From Armatimonadetes bacterium 55-13 (GTDB taxonomy: Bacteria; Armatimonadota; Fimbriimonadia; Fimbriimonadales; Fimbriimonadaceae), in assembly GCA_001898035.1 (NCBI GenBank), contig MKRX01000027.1, forward strand, positions 205,727-269,726: a stretch of DNA of 64,000 nucleotides, read 5' to 3'. The notes below the pieces were generated by a model. The model worked only from the letters and a program-made list of their open reading frames with translations, did no database searches and was not told the DNA's origin. Positions 47,973 through 56,900 of this stretch are shown one piece after another. Within the stretch, counting starts at the first letter, position 1, and every line of letters starts with the position of its first letter. The translations under genes and the position numbers were made by a program.

Positions 47973-48464
47973 ATGGCGCAGCAGCAAAAACTCTCGGTCA
48001 AGGAGACCGCATTTGAGAAGCAACGGGGCATTAGTCAGATTGATGTTCGTGGTGGATTCGCTCAGGTTCACGTTTCAAGATTGAAGGATCCTCTTGTGGA
48101 GAGCCGACTGCAAGTTCTGAAGGCGGTCGCTGAAGCGGGGGTTAGCGTTGACTTCATGAAACTCACTCCGTCTGGAGTCTCCTTCCTGATTGCAGAGGCA
48201 AACTCAGGAGACGTTGAAGCGGCGTTGGAGAACATTGGCGTTCACTACACCATTCGAAAAGACCGCTGCGTAGTCTTGGTTCATGCGGTGAATATGCGCG
48301 ATGAAGAAGGGCTGACGGCGAGCGTCGTTCAGCAGGCGATCGCCAGCGGCGCCATCGTCGATCACATCAGCGATATGCACGACCGCATGCTTATTGTCGT
48401 TGAGTCGAAGTTCGCCGAGACTCTAGCTTCCCAATTGAAGGAGGCTAACCATGTCGGAGAGTAA
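47973..48464 (+). CDS. Tandem ACT-domain protein upstream of aspartate kinase
   Basis: 163 residues. After about 20 residues, two ACT folds of the aspartate-kinase type follow: DVRGGFAQVHVSRLKDPLVE with VDFMKLTPSGVSFLIAEANS, and DRCVVLVHAVNMRDEEGLTA with IVDHISDMHDRMLIVVESK. No catalytic domain is attached. It overlaps lysC by 14 bp. I infer a regulatory subunit or amino-acid sensor for the kinase, similar in idea to the separate beta chain of some aspartate kinases, although the LysC here carries its own ACT pair. Confidence 0.75.
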   Translation: MAQQQKLSVKETAFEKQRGISQIDVRGGFAQVHVSRLKDPLVESRLQVLKAVAEAGVSVDFMKLTPSGVSFLIAEANSGDVEAALENIGVHYTIRKDRCVVLVHAVNMRDEEGLTASVVQQAIASGAIVDHISDMHDRMLIVVESKFAETLASQLKEANHVGE

Positions 48465-49809
48465 CTTGCGAATCAAGGTAATGAAATTTGGCGGTACAAG
48501 CGTCGCCAAGCATGAAGCTCGCGTTCAATCCGCTCTCAAAGTGATATCGGCCAAAGAACAAGGCTTTTCGCCCGTCGTTGTTGTGAGCGCAATCGGTCGA
48601 AAGGGAGCCCCGTACGCAACTGACACACTCATCAACATGCTGAGGGAGATTGATCCGGCCGTTGAGCCGGATGCACGTGAACTTGACCTGTTGGTGGCAT
48701 GCGGCGAGATTCTTAGTTCGGTGATTTTCGCCCACACCCTAAAGACCTTGGGCTATCACGCGATGGCTTTCCGAGGTGGCCAGGCTGGAATCCGGACAGA
48801 TGGAGTTTATGGCAATGCCCGGATCGTGGGAATTAACCCAATAAGCTTGCTCCGAACCGTCGAGCAGGGAAGTATTCCGGTCGTTTGTGGCTTCCAAGGG
48901 GTTTATGTGCCTGGCGATGGTGCTCCCGGTGGCGAACTGACGACACTGGGCCGAGGCGGCAGCGACACCACTGCCTCTGCGGTTGGAGCTGCGCTCAAAG
49001 CTGAAGCGGTGGAGATCTTTACGGATGTGGATGGAGTCAAGACCGCCGATCCAGACTCCGTTCCCAATGCGCCAACCCTGCGCAATGTGACTTACGATGA
49101 AGTAGCAGAGATCGCTCACCTTGGGGCAAAGGTGCTTCACCCCCGAGCGGCCGAGATCGCCATGAACTTCGATATTCCGCTTTGGGTTAAGAACACGTTC
49201 TCTGACGATCAAGGGACCGAAATCGTACGTCGTGACCGTTTCCCAGGTAGACGTGTAACGGGCGTAACCCACACTGGCAAGCTCGTCTATCTTCAATTTG
49301 ACCTGAAGGATGCAACGGGAGAGCATCGTCGTATTTTGGAGAGTCGAATCTTCGAAACGATGGCAAGGTACGGACTCAACCTGTTTATGTTGAATTTGAG
49401 TCCAAGCGGAACCGGCTTTGCCGTGCCGAGATCACAGTTTGCGATGCTCGCTGGAATTCTCGACTCATTGGTTGTTCCGGTCGATGGTCAAATCTACTTG
49501 CTCCAGGTGGGCGCTCAACCATCAAAGGACGTCGAGAATCAATTACGGCTATTGGCTCCTATGGGGACAGTGAAGACTGTGGTGGCGGAGTTAACCGAAG
49601 GTTGCACAATGGTGAGCTTAGTCGGTCACGATTATATGCAACAGCCAGGCGTGTTCTTTGATGTGCTCTCGGCACTCCATGAGGCGCAGATTCCTGTCTT
49701 GCAAACCACCGACAGCGATTATTCGCTGAGTGTTTTGATTCCTGAGTCGGAAACAAACAGGTGCGTGAAGAGTCTGCATGAGCGATTCAAACTCTCTGAG
49801 ATCATTTAG
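48451..49809 (+). CDS. lysC: Aspartate kinase
   Basis: First step of the Lys/Thr/Met pathway. The catalytic N-terminus shows VMKFGGTSVAKHEARVQSA, then LTTLGRGGSDTTASAVGAAL and FTDVDGVKTADPDSVPNA; two C-terminal ACT domains follow (about residues 265-452). The length of 452 is typical of a monofunctional enzyme. The start lies within the ACT gene and the end overlaps folP by 32 bp, so the three genes are probably translated together. Confidence 0.95.
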   Translation: MSESNLRIKVMKFGGTSVAKHEARVQSALKVISAKEQGFSPVVVVSAIGRKGAPYATDTLINMLREIDPAVEPDARELDLLVACGEILSSVIFAHTLKTLGYHAMAFRGGQAGIRTDGVYGNARIVGINPISLLRTVEQGSIPVVCGFQGVYVPGDGAPGGELTTLGRGGSDTTASAVGAALKAEAVEIFTDVDGVKTADPDSVPNAPTLRNVTYDEVAEIAHLGAKVLHPRAAEIAMNFDIPLWVKNTFSDDQGTEIVRRDRFPGRRVTGVTHTGKLVYLQFDLKDATGEHRRILESRIFETMARYGLNLFMLNLSPSGTGFAVPRSQFAMLAGILDSLVVPVDGQIYLLQVGAQPSKDVENQLRLLAPMGTVKTVVAELTEGCTMVSLVGHDYMQQPGVFFDVLSALHEAQIPVLQTTDSDYSLSVLIPESETNRCVKSLHERFKLSEII

Positions 49810-50644
49810 CTTTCCTGCAGGACGTCCGGCGTTGATGGGAATACTTAACGTCACGCCGGATTCTTTCAGCGATGGAGGGCTTTATCTTGAGCCCAAAATA
49901 GCGGTTGATGCGGGCCTGAGAATGATCAAAGAAGGGGCCGATTTGGTGGATGTCGGGGGCGAATCAACTAGACCGGGAGCGGTGCCTGTGTCCGTGGATG
50001 AGGAATTGGATAGGGTGATTCCTGTCGTTGAGCAGCTTGCACGGCATGGAGTCAATATTTCGATCGACACGATGAAACCGGCGGTCGCGCGGAGGGCGAT
50101 TCTTGCGGGGGCGATCTTGATCAACGATGTGTCTGGATTTCGAAATCCTGAGATGATCAAAGTCGCAAGGGACACTGGAAGCTATGCGTGCGTGATGCAC
50201 ATGCTCGGTGAACCACAAACCATGCAGGACTCACCTAAATATGTCGATGTCGTCCAAGAAGTCAGGAATTACCTCTTAAGACAAGCCGAGACTCTGTTGG
50301 CAAGTGGCGTTTCGCGAGAAAGGATCTGGCTTGATCCGGGTATCGGATTTGGCAAGACCACCGAACACAATCTTGACCTCATTCGAAACCTGGATGTTTT
50401 GAGAAAGGAGGGATATCCGGTCATGCTTGGCGTGAGCCGCAAGTCGTTCATCGGTAGATTACTTGGCAATGAAAACGGTCCATTATCGTCGGAAGATCGA
50501 CTCGAAGGAACGTTGGTCGCCCAGGTGATCGGTCAACAGAACGGAGCACAGATTATTCGGTCTCACGATGTCAGAGCTTCACGTCGAGCGATGGATATGG
50601 CGGCATATCTCAAACCTGAGCCGTCTTCCACTTCCCCTGCTTAA
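49778..50644 (+). CDS. folP: Dihydropteroate synthase
   Basis: Folate pathway: joins p-aminobenzoate to the pterin pyrophosphate. Motifs: LMGILNVTPDSFSDGG, DLVDVGGESTRPGAVPV, CVMHMLGEPQTMQ, IWLDPGIGFGKTTEHN and GVSRKSFIGR. 288 residues from the ATG at 49778 inside the end of lysC. The 3' end overlaps the convergent MATE gene by 35 bp. Confidence 0.95.
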   Translation: MSDSNSLRSFSFPAGRPALMGILNVTPDSFSDGGLYLEPKIAVDAGLRMIKEGADLVDVGGESTRPGAVPVSVDEELDRVIPVVEQLARHGVNISIDTMKPAVARRAILAGAILINDVSGFRNPEMIKVARDTGSYACVMHMLGEPQTMQDSPKYVDVVQEVRNYLLRQAETLLASGVSRERIWLDPGIGFGKTTEHNLDLIRNLDVLRKEGYPVMLGVSRKSFIGRLLGNENGPLSSEDRLEGTLVAQVIGQQNGAQIIRSHDVRASRRAMDMAAYLKPEPSSTSPA

Positions 50645-52010
50645 ACGCGATCAGACAAAGGATCCCTTGTATGCCTTGGGTCAGCGACATTGAAATCCAC
50701 GCCCCATAGGACCCAAGACCGAAACCAAGCGCCAATAACCAGGCTAGTGGCACGCGAATTCCCCAAAGCGAAGCCACGGATATCCAGAGAGGTCGTTTCG
50801 TGTCCCCCGCGCCCTGCATGGCACCAACGATCACCATGGCATAGGCGAAGAGCACCTCCGTTAGGCATAGCAGACGAAGGAACCTCACTGTTTCCAAAAT
50901 GAGGTCGGGTTTATCCTGCAGGATAATCGAACAGATTTGGGGAGCGAAGGCGAAGATTGGCAACGAAAGAAAGAGCGTAACAAGTGCTCCATGGTGGCTG
51001 GCAGTCCATCCCAATCTTTCAGCTCGATTTGGATCTTCCATTCCCAAACTTTGTCCTACCAAGGCGCTAGCCGCAACGGCAAGACCAAATGACGGCATGA
51101 ACATGATGGACTCGATGCCAAACGCAATGGGAAGAGCGGCGATGGCGACACTCCCATTGGGAACGTAGTTCAGAAGAAATGTAAACACGCTGAGCGAGAG
51201 AACCCTCAACACGGCCATCGTTGCGGCGGGGACGGCCACACGCAAGATGCGTTTCATCCAATCTAGACTTGGAAGCAGCAAAATCGAAGCTTGTCCGAGA
51301 GGAGTCCGACCGCTGTAGATCACATAGATGATGGCTGAAACCCAGGCGCTTGAGCTGAGGGCCGTAGCAGCGCCGACCACTCCGAGGTTTGCGCCCGGAA
51401 TGACCAGATTGCCAATTTGGTGAGAAGGGAAGATAAGGAGAAAATTAAGAACGATGTGGAGAAGAATCTGAATGCCTGAAATCACCATCGGACTCTTCGT
51501 GTCGCCGATACCTCGCAAAGAGCCCGCCAAGGTTTGAATGACGAAGATCGCAGGCAATCCGAATCCATAGGCGACAATGAATCGCGACATGATGTGAATC
51601 GACTCAGCGTCGCTTTGCTTGAGCATCGCTTTGGCCAAGATGCCACTCAAAAAAATGGTGATTCCAGATACGACGATTCCACCCATCCAAGCCATCCCAA
51701 AGGCTTGCCGACTAGCCGCGCGAAACTCGGAGTAATTATCCGCTCCGTAGGCCCTTGCCACAATCGCGGTCGCTCCAGTGGAGAGCGCCATGGCGAGCGA
51801 GAACATGAGGAACATCACTGAAGTCGCTCCCCCCAAAGCAGTTAGCGAGGACTGGGGAAGATGTCCGACAAAGAATCGATCAAGCAGCGTGTTGATGACT
51901 TGAAGGGAATTGAGCGCGACCGCTGGCCATGCTAGCGCCCACACGATTCGGGCTGCCTGGCGGTTGTTGGCGATGGGCTGAAGTAACGATGGTTCGACAG
52001 TCTCCGCCAT
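50610..52010 (-). CDS. MATE family efflux transporter
   Basis: 466 residues with 12 helices in two similar halves. Family stretches: IVWALAWPAVALNSLQVINT, DRFFVGHLPQSSLTALGGAT, GDTKSPMVISGIQILLHIVL, SALVGQSLGMEDPNRAERLG and GAMQGAGDTKRPLWISVASL. It exports cationic drugs or metabolites using a Na+ or H+ gradient; the substrate is unknown. The ATG is 8 nt after TACCAT on the minus strand. Confidence 0.9.
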   Translation of the reverse strand: MAETVEPSLLQPIANNRQAARIVWALAWPAVALNSLQVINTLLDRFFVGHLPQSSLTALGGATSVMFLMFSLAMALSTGATAIVARAYGADNYSEFRAASRQAFGMAWMGGIVVSGITIFLSGILAKAMLKQSDAESIHIMSRFIVAYGFGLPAIFVIQTLAGSLRGIGDTKSPMVISGIQILLHIVLNFLLIFPSHQIGNLVIPGANLGVVGAATALSSSAWVSAIIYVIYSGRTPLGQASILLLPSLDWMKRILRVAVPAATMAVLRVLSLSVFTFLLNYVPNGSVAIAALPIAFGIESIMFMPSFGLAVAASALVGQSLGMEDPNRAERLGWTASHHGALVTLFLSLPIFAFAPQICSIILQDKPDLILETVRFLRLLCLTEVLFAYAMVIVGAMQGAGDTKRPLWISVASLWGIRVPLAWLLALGFGLGSYGAWISMSLTQGIQGILCLIAFKQGKWKTAQV

Positions 52011-52180
52011 GTCGTCAAATGGTACCAGCCGGTGGATATATGTCTAGGCCCGGACGAACGCTTACACCGGTAAATTGTCGTAACCCTTTGGATGCCATAT
52101 GCGTATTCAGTTCAAGCTCGATCCGGAGAGAAGTCGTGTGAGGGCAGGACCGCAATGATTGAAAAGGATTTCTTAGCTCA

Positions 52181-52924
52181 ATGAGAGGGGGTACTCCGAA
52201 AGGTATTTACAGCCAAATCGTAGCGATGAACACGGGAGGACAGTGGTCTGGCGAAGAAGCCTTGGCTCTGGATAGGCTGGCCGTTCAAGCCAGCGGAAAG
52301 ACGCGACCCTGGGCCGTTTGCATCGCTTCGGCTAGCCATGATAGCCCTGAAGTTTGCGATTCTTTTGGCGCACTGTTTGGCGACGAACTTCGGTGCAGAA
52401 CGGATTTTATCCGCGTGTTTAGGGGAACTCAAGATGGGGACGATTACGCGCGAAAGATTCGGCGTTCAGAGATTGTTTATCTTGCGGATGGGGATGGGCA
52501 GGCCCTGATGGATAGTCTTCACCGATTTGGACTCGAGGAAGAAATCCGTCAAGCGTATGAAAGAGGCGTCATTCTCTGCGGAGACGGCGCGGGGGCCATC
52601 TGCTGGGGAAAAGAAATCCCGAATTTGAACAGCAAAGTTGGATTGGGCTTCCTGCCCCTTGCTATTCACTTGATTAAAGACGAACTATCGTCGATGGCCC
52701 TGACGAACGGGACTGAAGCCCGCGCCCATCCGCATCTTTTTCTTTCGAAGGGATCAGCAATCCATTTTGAAAGCGACTCTTTGAGGGTGGTAGGGAAACC
52801 AGGTAGCAATAAATCGGCTTTGGTGGAGATTGATGGAACCGTCCGAACACTATCCGTGAACAAAGACATCGTACGTTTCCACGGTCAGGGCGAAAACGTA
52901 CAAGCTGTCACTATCCGCCGGTAG
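52181..52924 (+). CDS. Peptidase S51/cyanophycinase-like protein lacking the nucleophile serine
   Basis: 247 residues with the class I glutamine-amidotransferase-like fold of peptidase E: AMNTGGQWSGEEALALDRLA, IASASHDSPEV, a degenerate YLADGDGQALMDSL in place of the usual GGGNT motif, and CGDGAGAICWG where family members have G-x-S-A-G-A. The nucleophile position is Gly136 (GGC) instead of Ser. LGFLPLAIHLIKDE matches the region before the His. It is therefore probably inactive as a peptidase, or a different enzyme. The 3' end overlaps the convergent gene by 14 bp. Confidence 0.72.
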   Translation: MRGGTPKGIYSQIVAMNTGGQWSGEEALALDRLAVQASGKTRPWAVCIASASHDSPEVCDSFGALFGDELRCRTDFIRVFRGTQDGDDYARKIRRSEIVYLADGDGQALMDSLHRFGLEEEIRQAYERGVILCGDGAGAICWGKEIPNLNSKVGLGFLPLAIHLIKDELSSMALTNGTEARAHPHLFLSKGSAIHFESDSLRVVGKPGSNKSALVEIDGTVRTLSVNKDIVRFHGQGENVQAVTIRR

Positions 52925-53759
52925 CGCGGGGGCTGGCAATGGGACGCGCGTTGGCCGGGGGAACGAAAACAAAATTGCCGTTGGAAGGCAGAACTCCCGT
53001 GTAAACGTCTATTGTCCAGTCAACGGTGCGATCTACGCTACCGATCCGTGTGGTTTCAGTCTGGTAAATCTTCTTTAGATCCCACTGGTTAGTGTCCTGG
53101 TTGTATTCGGTCTGAAACGTTAGAGACTTGGTAACGACTCCCGAACGTGTCAGCCAGTACACGTAGTATTTGGTTGAGTCTGAAGAAACGTAAATGCGCG
53201 ATGAAACGAGTGGATCGGGAAAGCTATCTCCTACCCCTTCCACGGTTCGCTCAGAACGATTGGACGAAGCAGGGATCCAAGGACGAAATAGCGAGTCATC
53301 TCCCGCCCAAACCTCCAGACAAAGTCGGCTAAGCCATGCGCTTTGCCCTGAAGCCATAAGATTGATGGCCTGAAGTCCGTTTTGAACATAGTTGGTCGGG
53401 GTGGTTGTGGCGTAGCTGCCATAAATGGAGGATTGGTAGGTGTTCTTGATCGGATCTACTCCCCAGACATACTTCCCGTCCGCTACGATTCTTCGAGATT
53501 GCAAGTTGGCTCGGCTTTCGACGATCTCCAATTTCATGTCCTGTGCGGTTGAAGCAAGAGGACGACTCCAAAAAACGTCGACGGCAATTGGCGTGGTCGA
53601 CTTCCCGAAGTATTCGTTGCCGTTCAGGCGAAAATAGACCTTATCGAGACCTCTTAAGTTGGCGAATGTCTGGGTGATCTCCGACTCAGCGTTCGTCTGT
53701 CCCAATGCCATTGAGGAGGCCAGGGTCGCTACGATGGTGGCAAGTGCGATGCTCTTCAA
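52911..53759 (-). CDS. Secreted LolA-like/DUF2092-type protein, unknown
   Basis: 282 residues. Signal peptide: KSIALATIVATLASSMALGQ. The middle resembles the half-barrel LolA/LppX fold: NLRGLDKVYFRLNGNEYFGK, MKLEIVESRANLQSRRIVAD, DGKYVWGVDPIKNTYQSS, then a C-terminal series of strands with YYVYWLTRSGVVTKSLTFQ. Such proteins bind lipids or lipoproteins in the periplasm, but no function can be assigned. It is divergent from the RHS gene with a 189-bp gap. Confidence 0.65.
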   Translation of the reverse strand: MKSIALATIVATLASSMALGQTNAESEITQTFANLRGLDKVYFRLNGNEYFGKSTTPIAVDVFWSRPLASTAQDMKLEIVESRANLQSRRIVADGKYVWGVDPIKNTYQSSIYGSYATTTPTNYVQNGLQAINLMASGQSAWLSRLCLEVWAGDDSLFRPWIPASSNRSERTVEGVGDSFPDPLVSSRIYVSSDSTKYYVYWLTRSGVVTKSLTFQTEYNQDTNQWDLKKIYQTETTRIGSVDRTVDWTIDVYTGVLPSNGNFVFVPPANARPIASPRATGG

Positions 53760-53880
53760 TTCGATGTATCCGTAGGGAGAAATTTGGTTTCGAGTCTTTG
53801 ACTTGGATTCTTTAGCAAAGGTTCGAAATAGGACTTTCGAAAAGAGTCTCTCGGTTTACCGCATTAGTTACACGTTGAAA

Positions 53881-53931
53881 TTAACATTGTGTAAAAAATC
53901 GATATAGATATTGTCTTCGGTACCGTATAGT
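53881..53931 (+). promoter_or_regulatory. AT-rich promoter region of the RHS gene
   Basis: Two candidate -10 elements: TATAGA (53903-53908) with TTAACA (53881-53886) 16 bp upstream, and TATAGT (53926-53931) without a good -35. The segment is much more AT-rich than its surroundings. Confidence 0.35.
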
Positions 53932-53948
53932 TCTTTCATGTTGCGGAA

Positions 53949-56900
53949 ATGGTTGGGCATTTTACTGGGTTACTGGGTTCTTTGGTTCTTGTTTCCAGCG
54001 TTTTAGGTCAGGCGGTTTCGGACGCGACCAATATCGACACGCGTTGGAATCGTTCATGGCCGGCGGGTCCGTTCTCAGAAGTAAGCACGTCTTGGGGGGT
54101 CTTGCAAACCTCGGTTCCGCTCTTTAGTCTGGAGGGGCCGGCCGGGACTTCCATCGGCTTTTCCATTTACCATCGCAGCAACCAAAACTCTTCGGCGATG
54201 CTCGCTTACACGGACGGCGGCGCAGGGCGTGGGTTTGTGACGAGCGTGACGCAGACGATGCAGGCGGGAACCTCGGCGGTGACGTGGTACCAAGGCGGCA
54301 ACTCGACGGCAAGCTGGACGGTGGCTTCGGTCAGCGGGGGCGTTCCTACTTACTCGCGTACGGCGGGCACCCGGGCCGACCTCTATCCCTACATGTCGGG
54401 CGGAAAGATCCAAGGCTGGGACGTGGTGGACCAGTCGACGAAGGCGGTTTACAAGTTTCGCCAGGAACTGGTGGACCAGGTGGTTTACCGCCTAACCCAG
54501 ATCGTCGACACCCACGGCAACACGGTCAACTACCAATACGACAGCGCCAACCGCCCTACCAGGGTGACGGACGCGAGCGGCGTTCGGTACGTGCAGGTGT
54601 ATTACACCTCAGGCTGGGGGAACGAGCAGGTGGCGGGGATCACGCTCAACTATCCGGGTGGCAGTCGCACCTGGGACTTCTACTACAGCAGCTTCTACCT
54701 GGACCACATCGACTTTCCGGCGCCGACGACGGGCGGGGCTCGTCCGAAGGTGGGATTCCACTATACGTCCAACTCCAACATCGACGACGTTTACGACCTC
54801 AAAGGGTATCGCTGGCACTATACGTATGGGACCGTGTTCACGGGTTACCAAGGGGTGACGAAGGCGTATCCGCCCTCTTTGAGTTCTCCGACGACCTCTT
54901 ACGATTCGACGGGAACGGGGTTTGCATGGTCGACTTACACAAGCGGTCCCGCCTCGGGATGGACGAAGACCTGCACCATTAACGACCGCCGTGGTTGGAA
55001 CTGGAAGCACGTTTACTACAACAACGGTGGCAACGACTGGTTTAGCTGCCCCATCAAGGAGACTTGGGATGGAGGGCTGGTGTCTCACGACACCTACGTT
55101 TGGAACTACTCGGACGCGACTTTGGCGAGCCATACGGACCGGCGGGGCTGGACGACGAGCTTTACCTACGACACGGGCAACCGCGGGTTGATGCTGACCA
55201 AGACGGACCGGGAGGGCTGGCTTTGGCGGTACCTGTACTACCAGGACAAGCTGGTGACGCAGATTGACCCGACCACGAACCGCACGACGTATGCGTACTA
55301 CACGCCGAGCTGGGATCTGGCGACGGTGACGGTGGATCCCAAGACGGATCCTTTCGATGGCGGCTACAGCAAACCCTCGGGCGTGGCGCTCAAGACGACG
55401 TATACGTACACGGCGAGCGGAGAACTGGCGAGCCAGTACGCGGGCACGGATTCTCCGGTGCAGTATTCCAACTTCGACGCCTACGGAAATGCGCGCACGG
55501 TGACGAGTCCAGCGGGGAACAACGCGACCTTTACGTTTGACGATCTCAACAACAAGCTGAGCTCGACGGAGCTCGCTCCGGGGGGCACGACGAACTTCAC
55601 GTACGACAACTGGAACCGCCCCTTGCGCACGACGTTCCCGGGGGGTTCTTACGCGGAGAAGTCTTACGACAACAACTCCAACGTGGTGAGTGTGCGGGAT
55701 GCGAACGGCCACACCTCGACGATGGCTTACGACTCAATGAACCGCCTGACGAGTACGACCCAGCCGGTGGATTCGGTGGCGGCGAACAACATCGTGACCG
55801 GCTATGGCTACGATCTGGACTCCAACCAGACGAGCGCGACCAACGGCCGGGGGAAGGTGACGACGTACACCTTCAATTCCCGCAGCCAGCTCACGCAGAT
55901 TACGTATCCGGACACCACCACGCGCAAGTTTGACTACGACAACAACGGCAACCGCATCAAGCGCTGGGATGGACAAAACCGTTTGACGAATTACACGTAC
56001 GACAAGGAGAACCGCCTGACGGTGACCTGCTTGCCCGATGCTACGAGCACCACCAACACCTGGCGCTCCGATGGTCTAAGGGACAAGTATGTGGATTGGA
56101 ACGGGACGACGCAGTACACCTACAACGGGGCGAAGCAGCTCCTGACGGTGGCGCAGCCCATCCCCAACAAGACGGTGACGTATACGTACGACACCGGCGG
56201 ACGCAAGAAGACGATGAATGTGGGTTCGATGACCTGGACCTACAACTTCGACTCGGGTCTGCGGCTTTCTTCGGTGGCGCAGACGGTGGGCGCGGCGACT
56301 CCGGTGACGTTCTCTTACAACGCGAACGATTCGATGGCGTACCGCACGCTTGCGAACTCGACGAAGACGGTTTACGACTACGATACGCGGGGACGGGTGA
56401 ATTACATTTCTCACCAAACGTCCTCGGGTACGGAGCAGCAGCGTTTGAGCTACACCTACGATGACAACGGGAACGTTTTGACGTACCGTGACAACATCAT
56501 CGGAGGGAACAACTGGCTGACGACGCACACCTTCGACTGGGCGGACCGGCTTGGCACGGAAACGCGCACGGGCGGTTCGAGCTTCAACTTCACGAACGTT
56601 TACGCCTACGACAAGAACGGGAACCGCACGAGCGTAACGCGGGGTGGTTCTTCTTCTTCGTACACGGTGGACGACAACGACAAGCTTTTGTCGGGCGATG
56701 GGTTTACGTTCTCCAGCTACTCGCTGGACGGCAATCCGGGGAGCGTAGCCTCCGGCGGGGTGACGAAGACGTTTACCTACGACACGGAGAGCCGGGTGAA
56801 GACGATCGCCTACTCATCGGGTGGTTCTAGCGACACGTTTAAGTACAACGGGGACGGTCAGCGGGTGGAGAAGGTGGAAAACGGTACCACCACGCGCTTC

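Noticed and set aside
53938-54006. ATG at 53938, 12 nt after the TATAGT element upstream of the RHS gene
   Set aside because: It opens only a 22-codon frame; the ATG at 53949 in another frame gives the signal peptide and the whole RHS protein.
54609-55712. Long open frame of 367 codons on the minus strand inside the RHS gene
   Set aside because: Its product is an Arg/Val-rich low-complexity sequence, a by-product of the biased codons of the RHS repeats on the other strand, with no family features.
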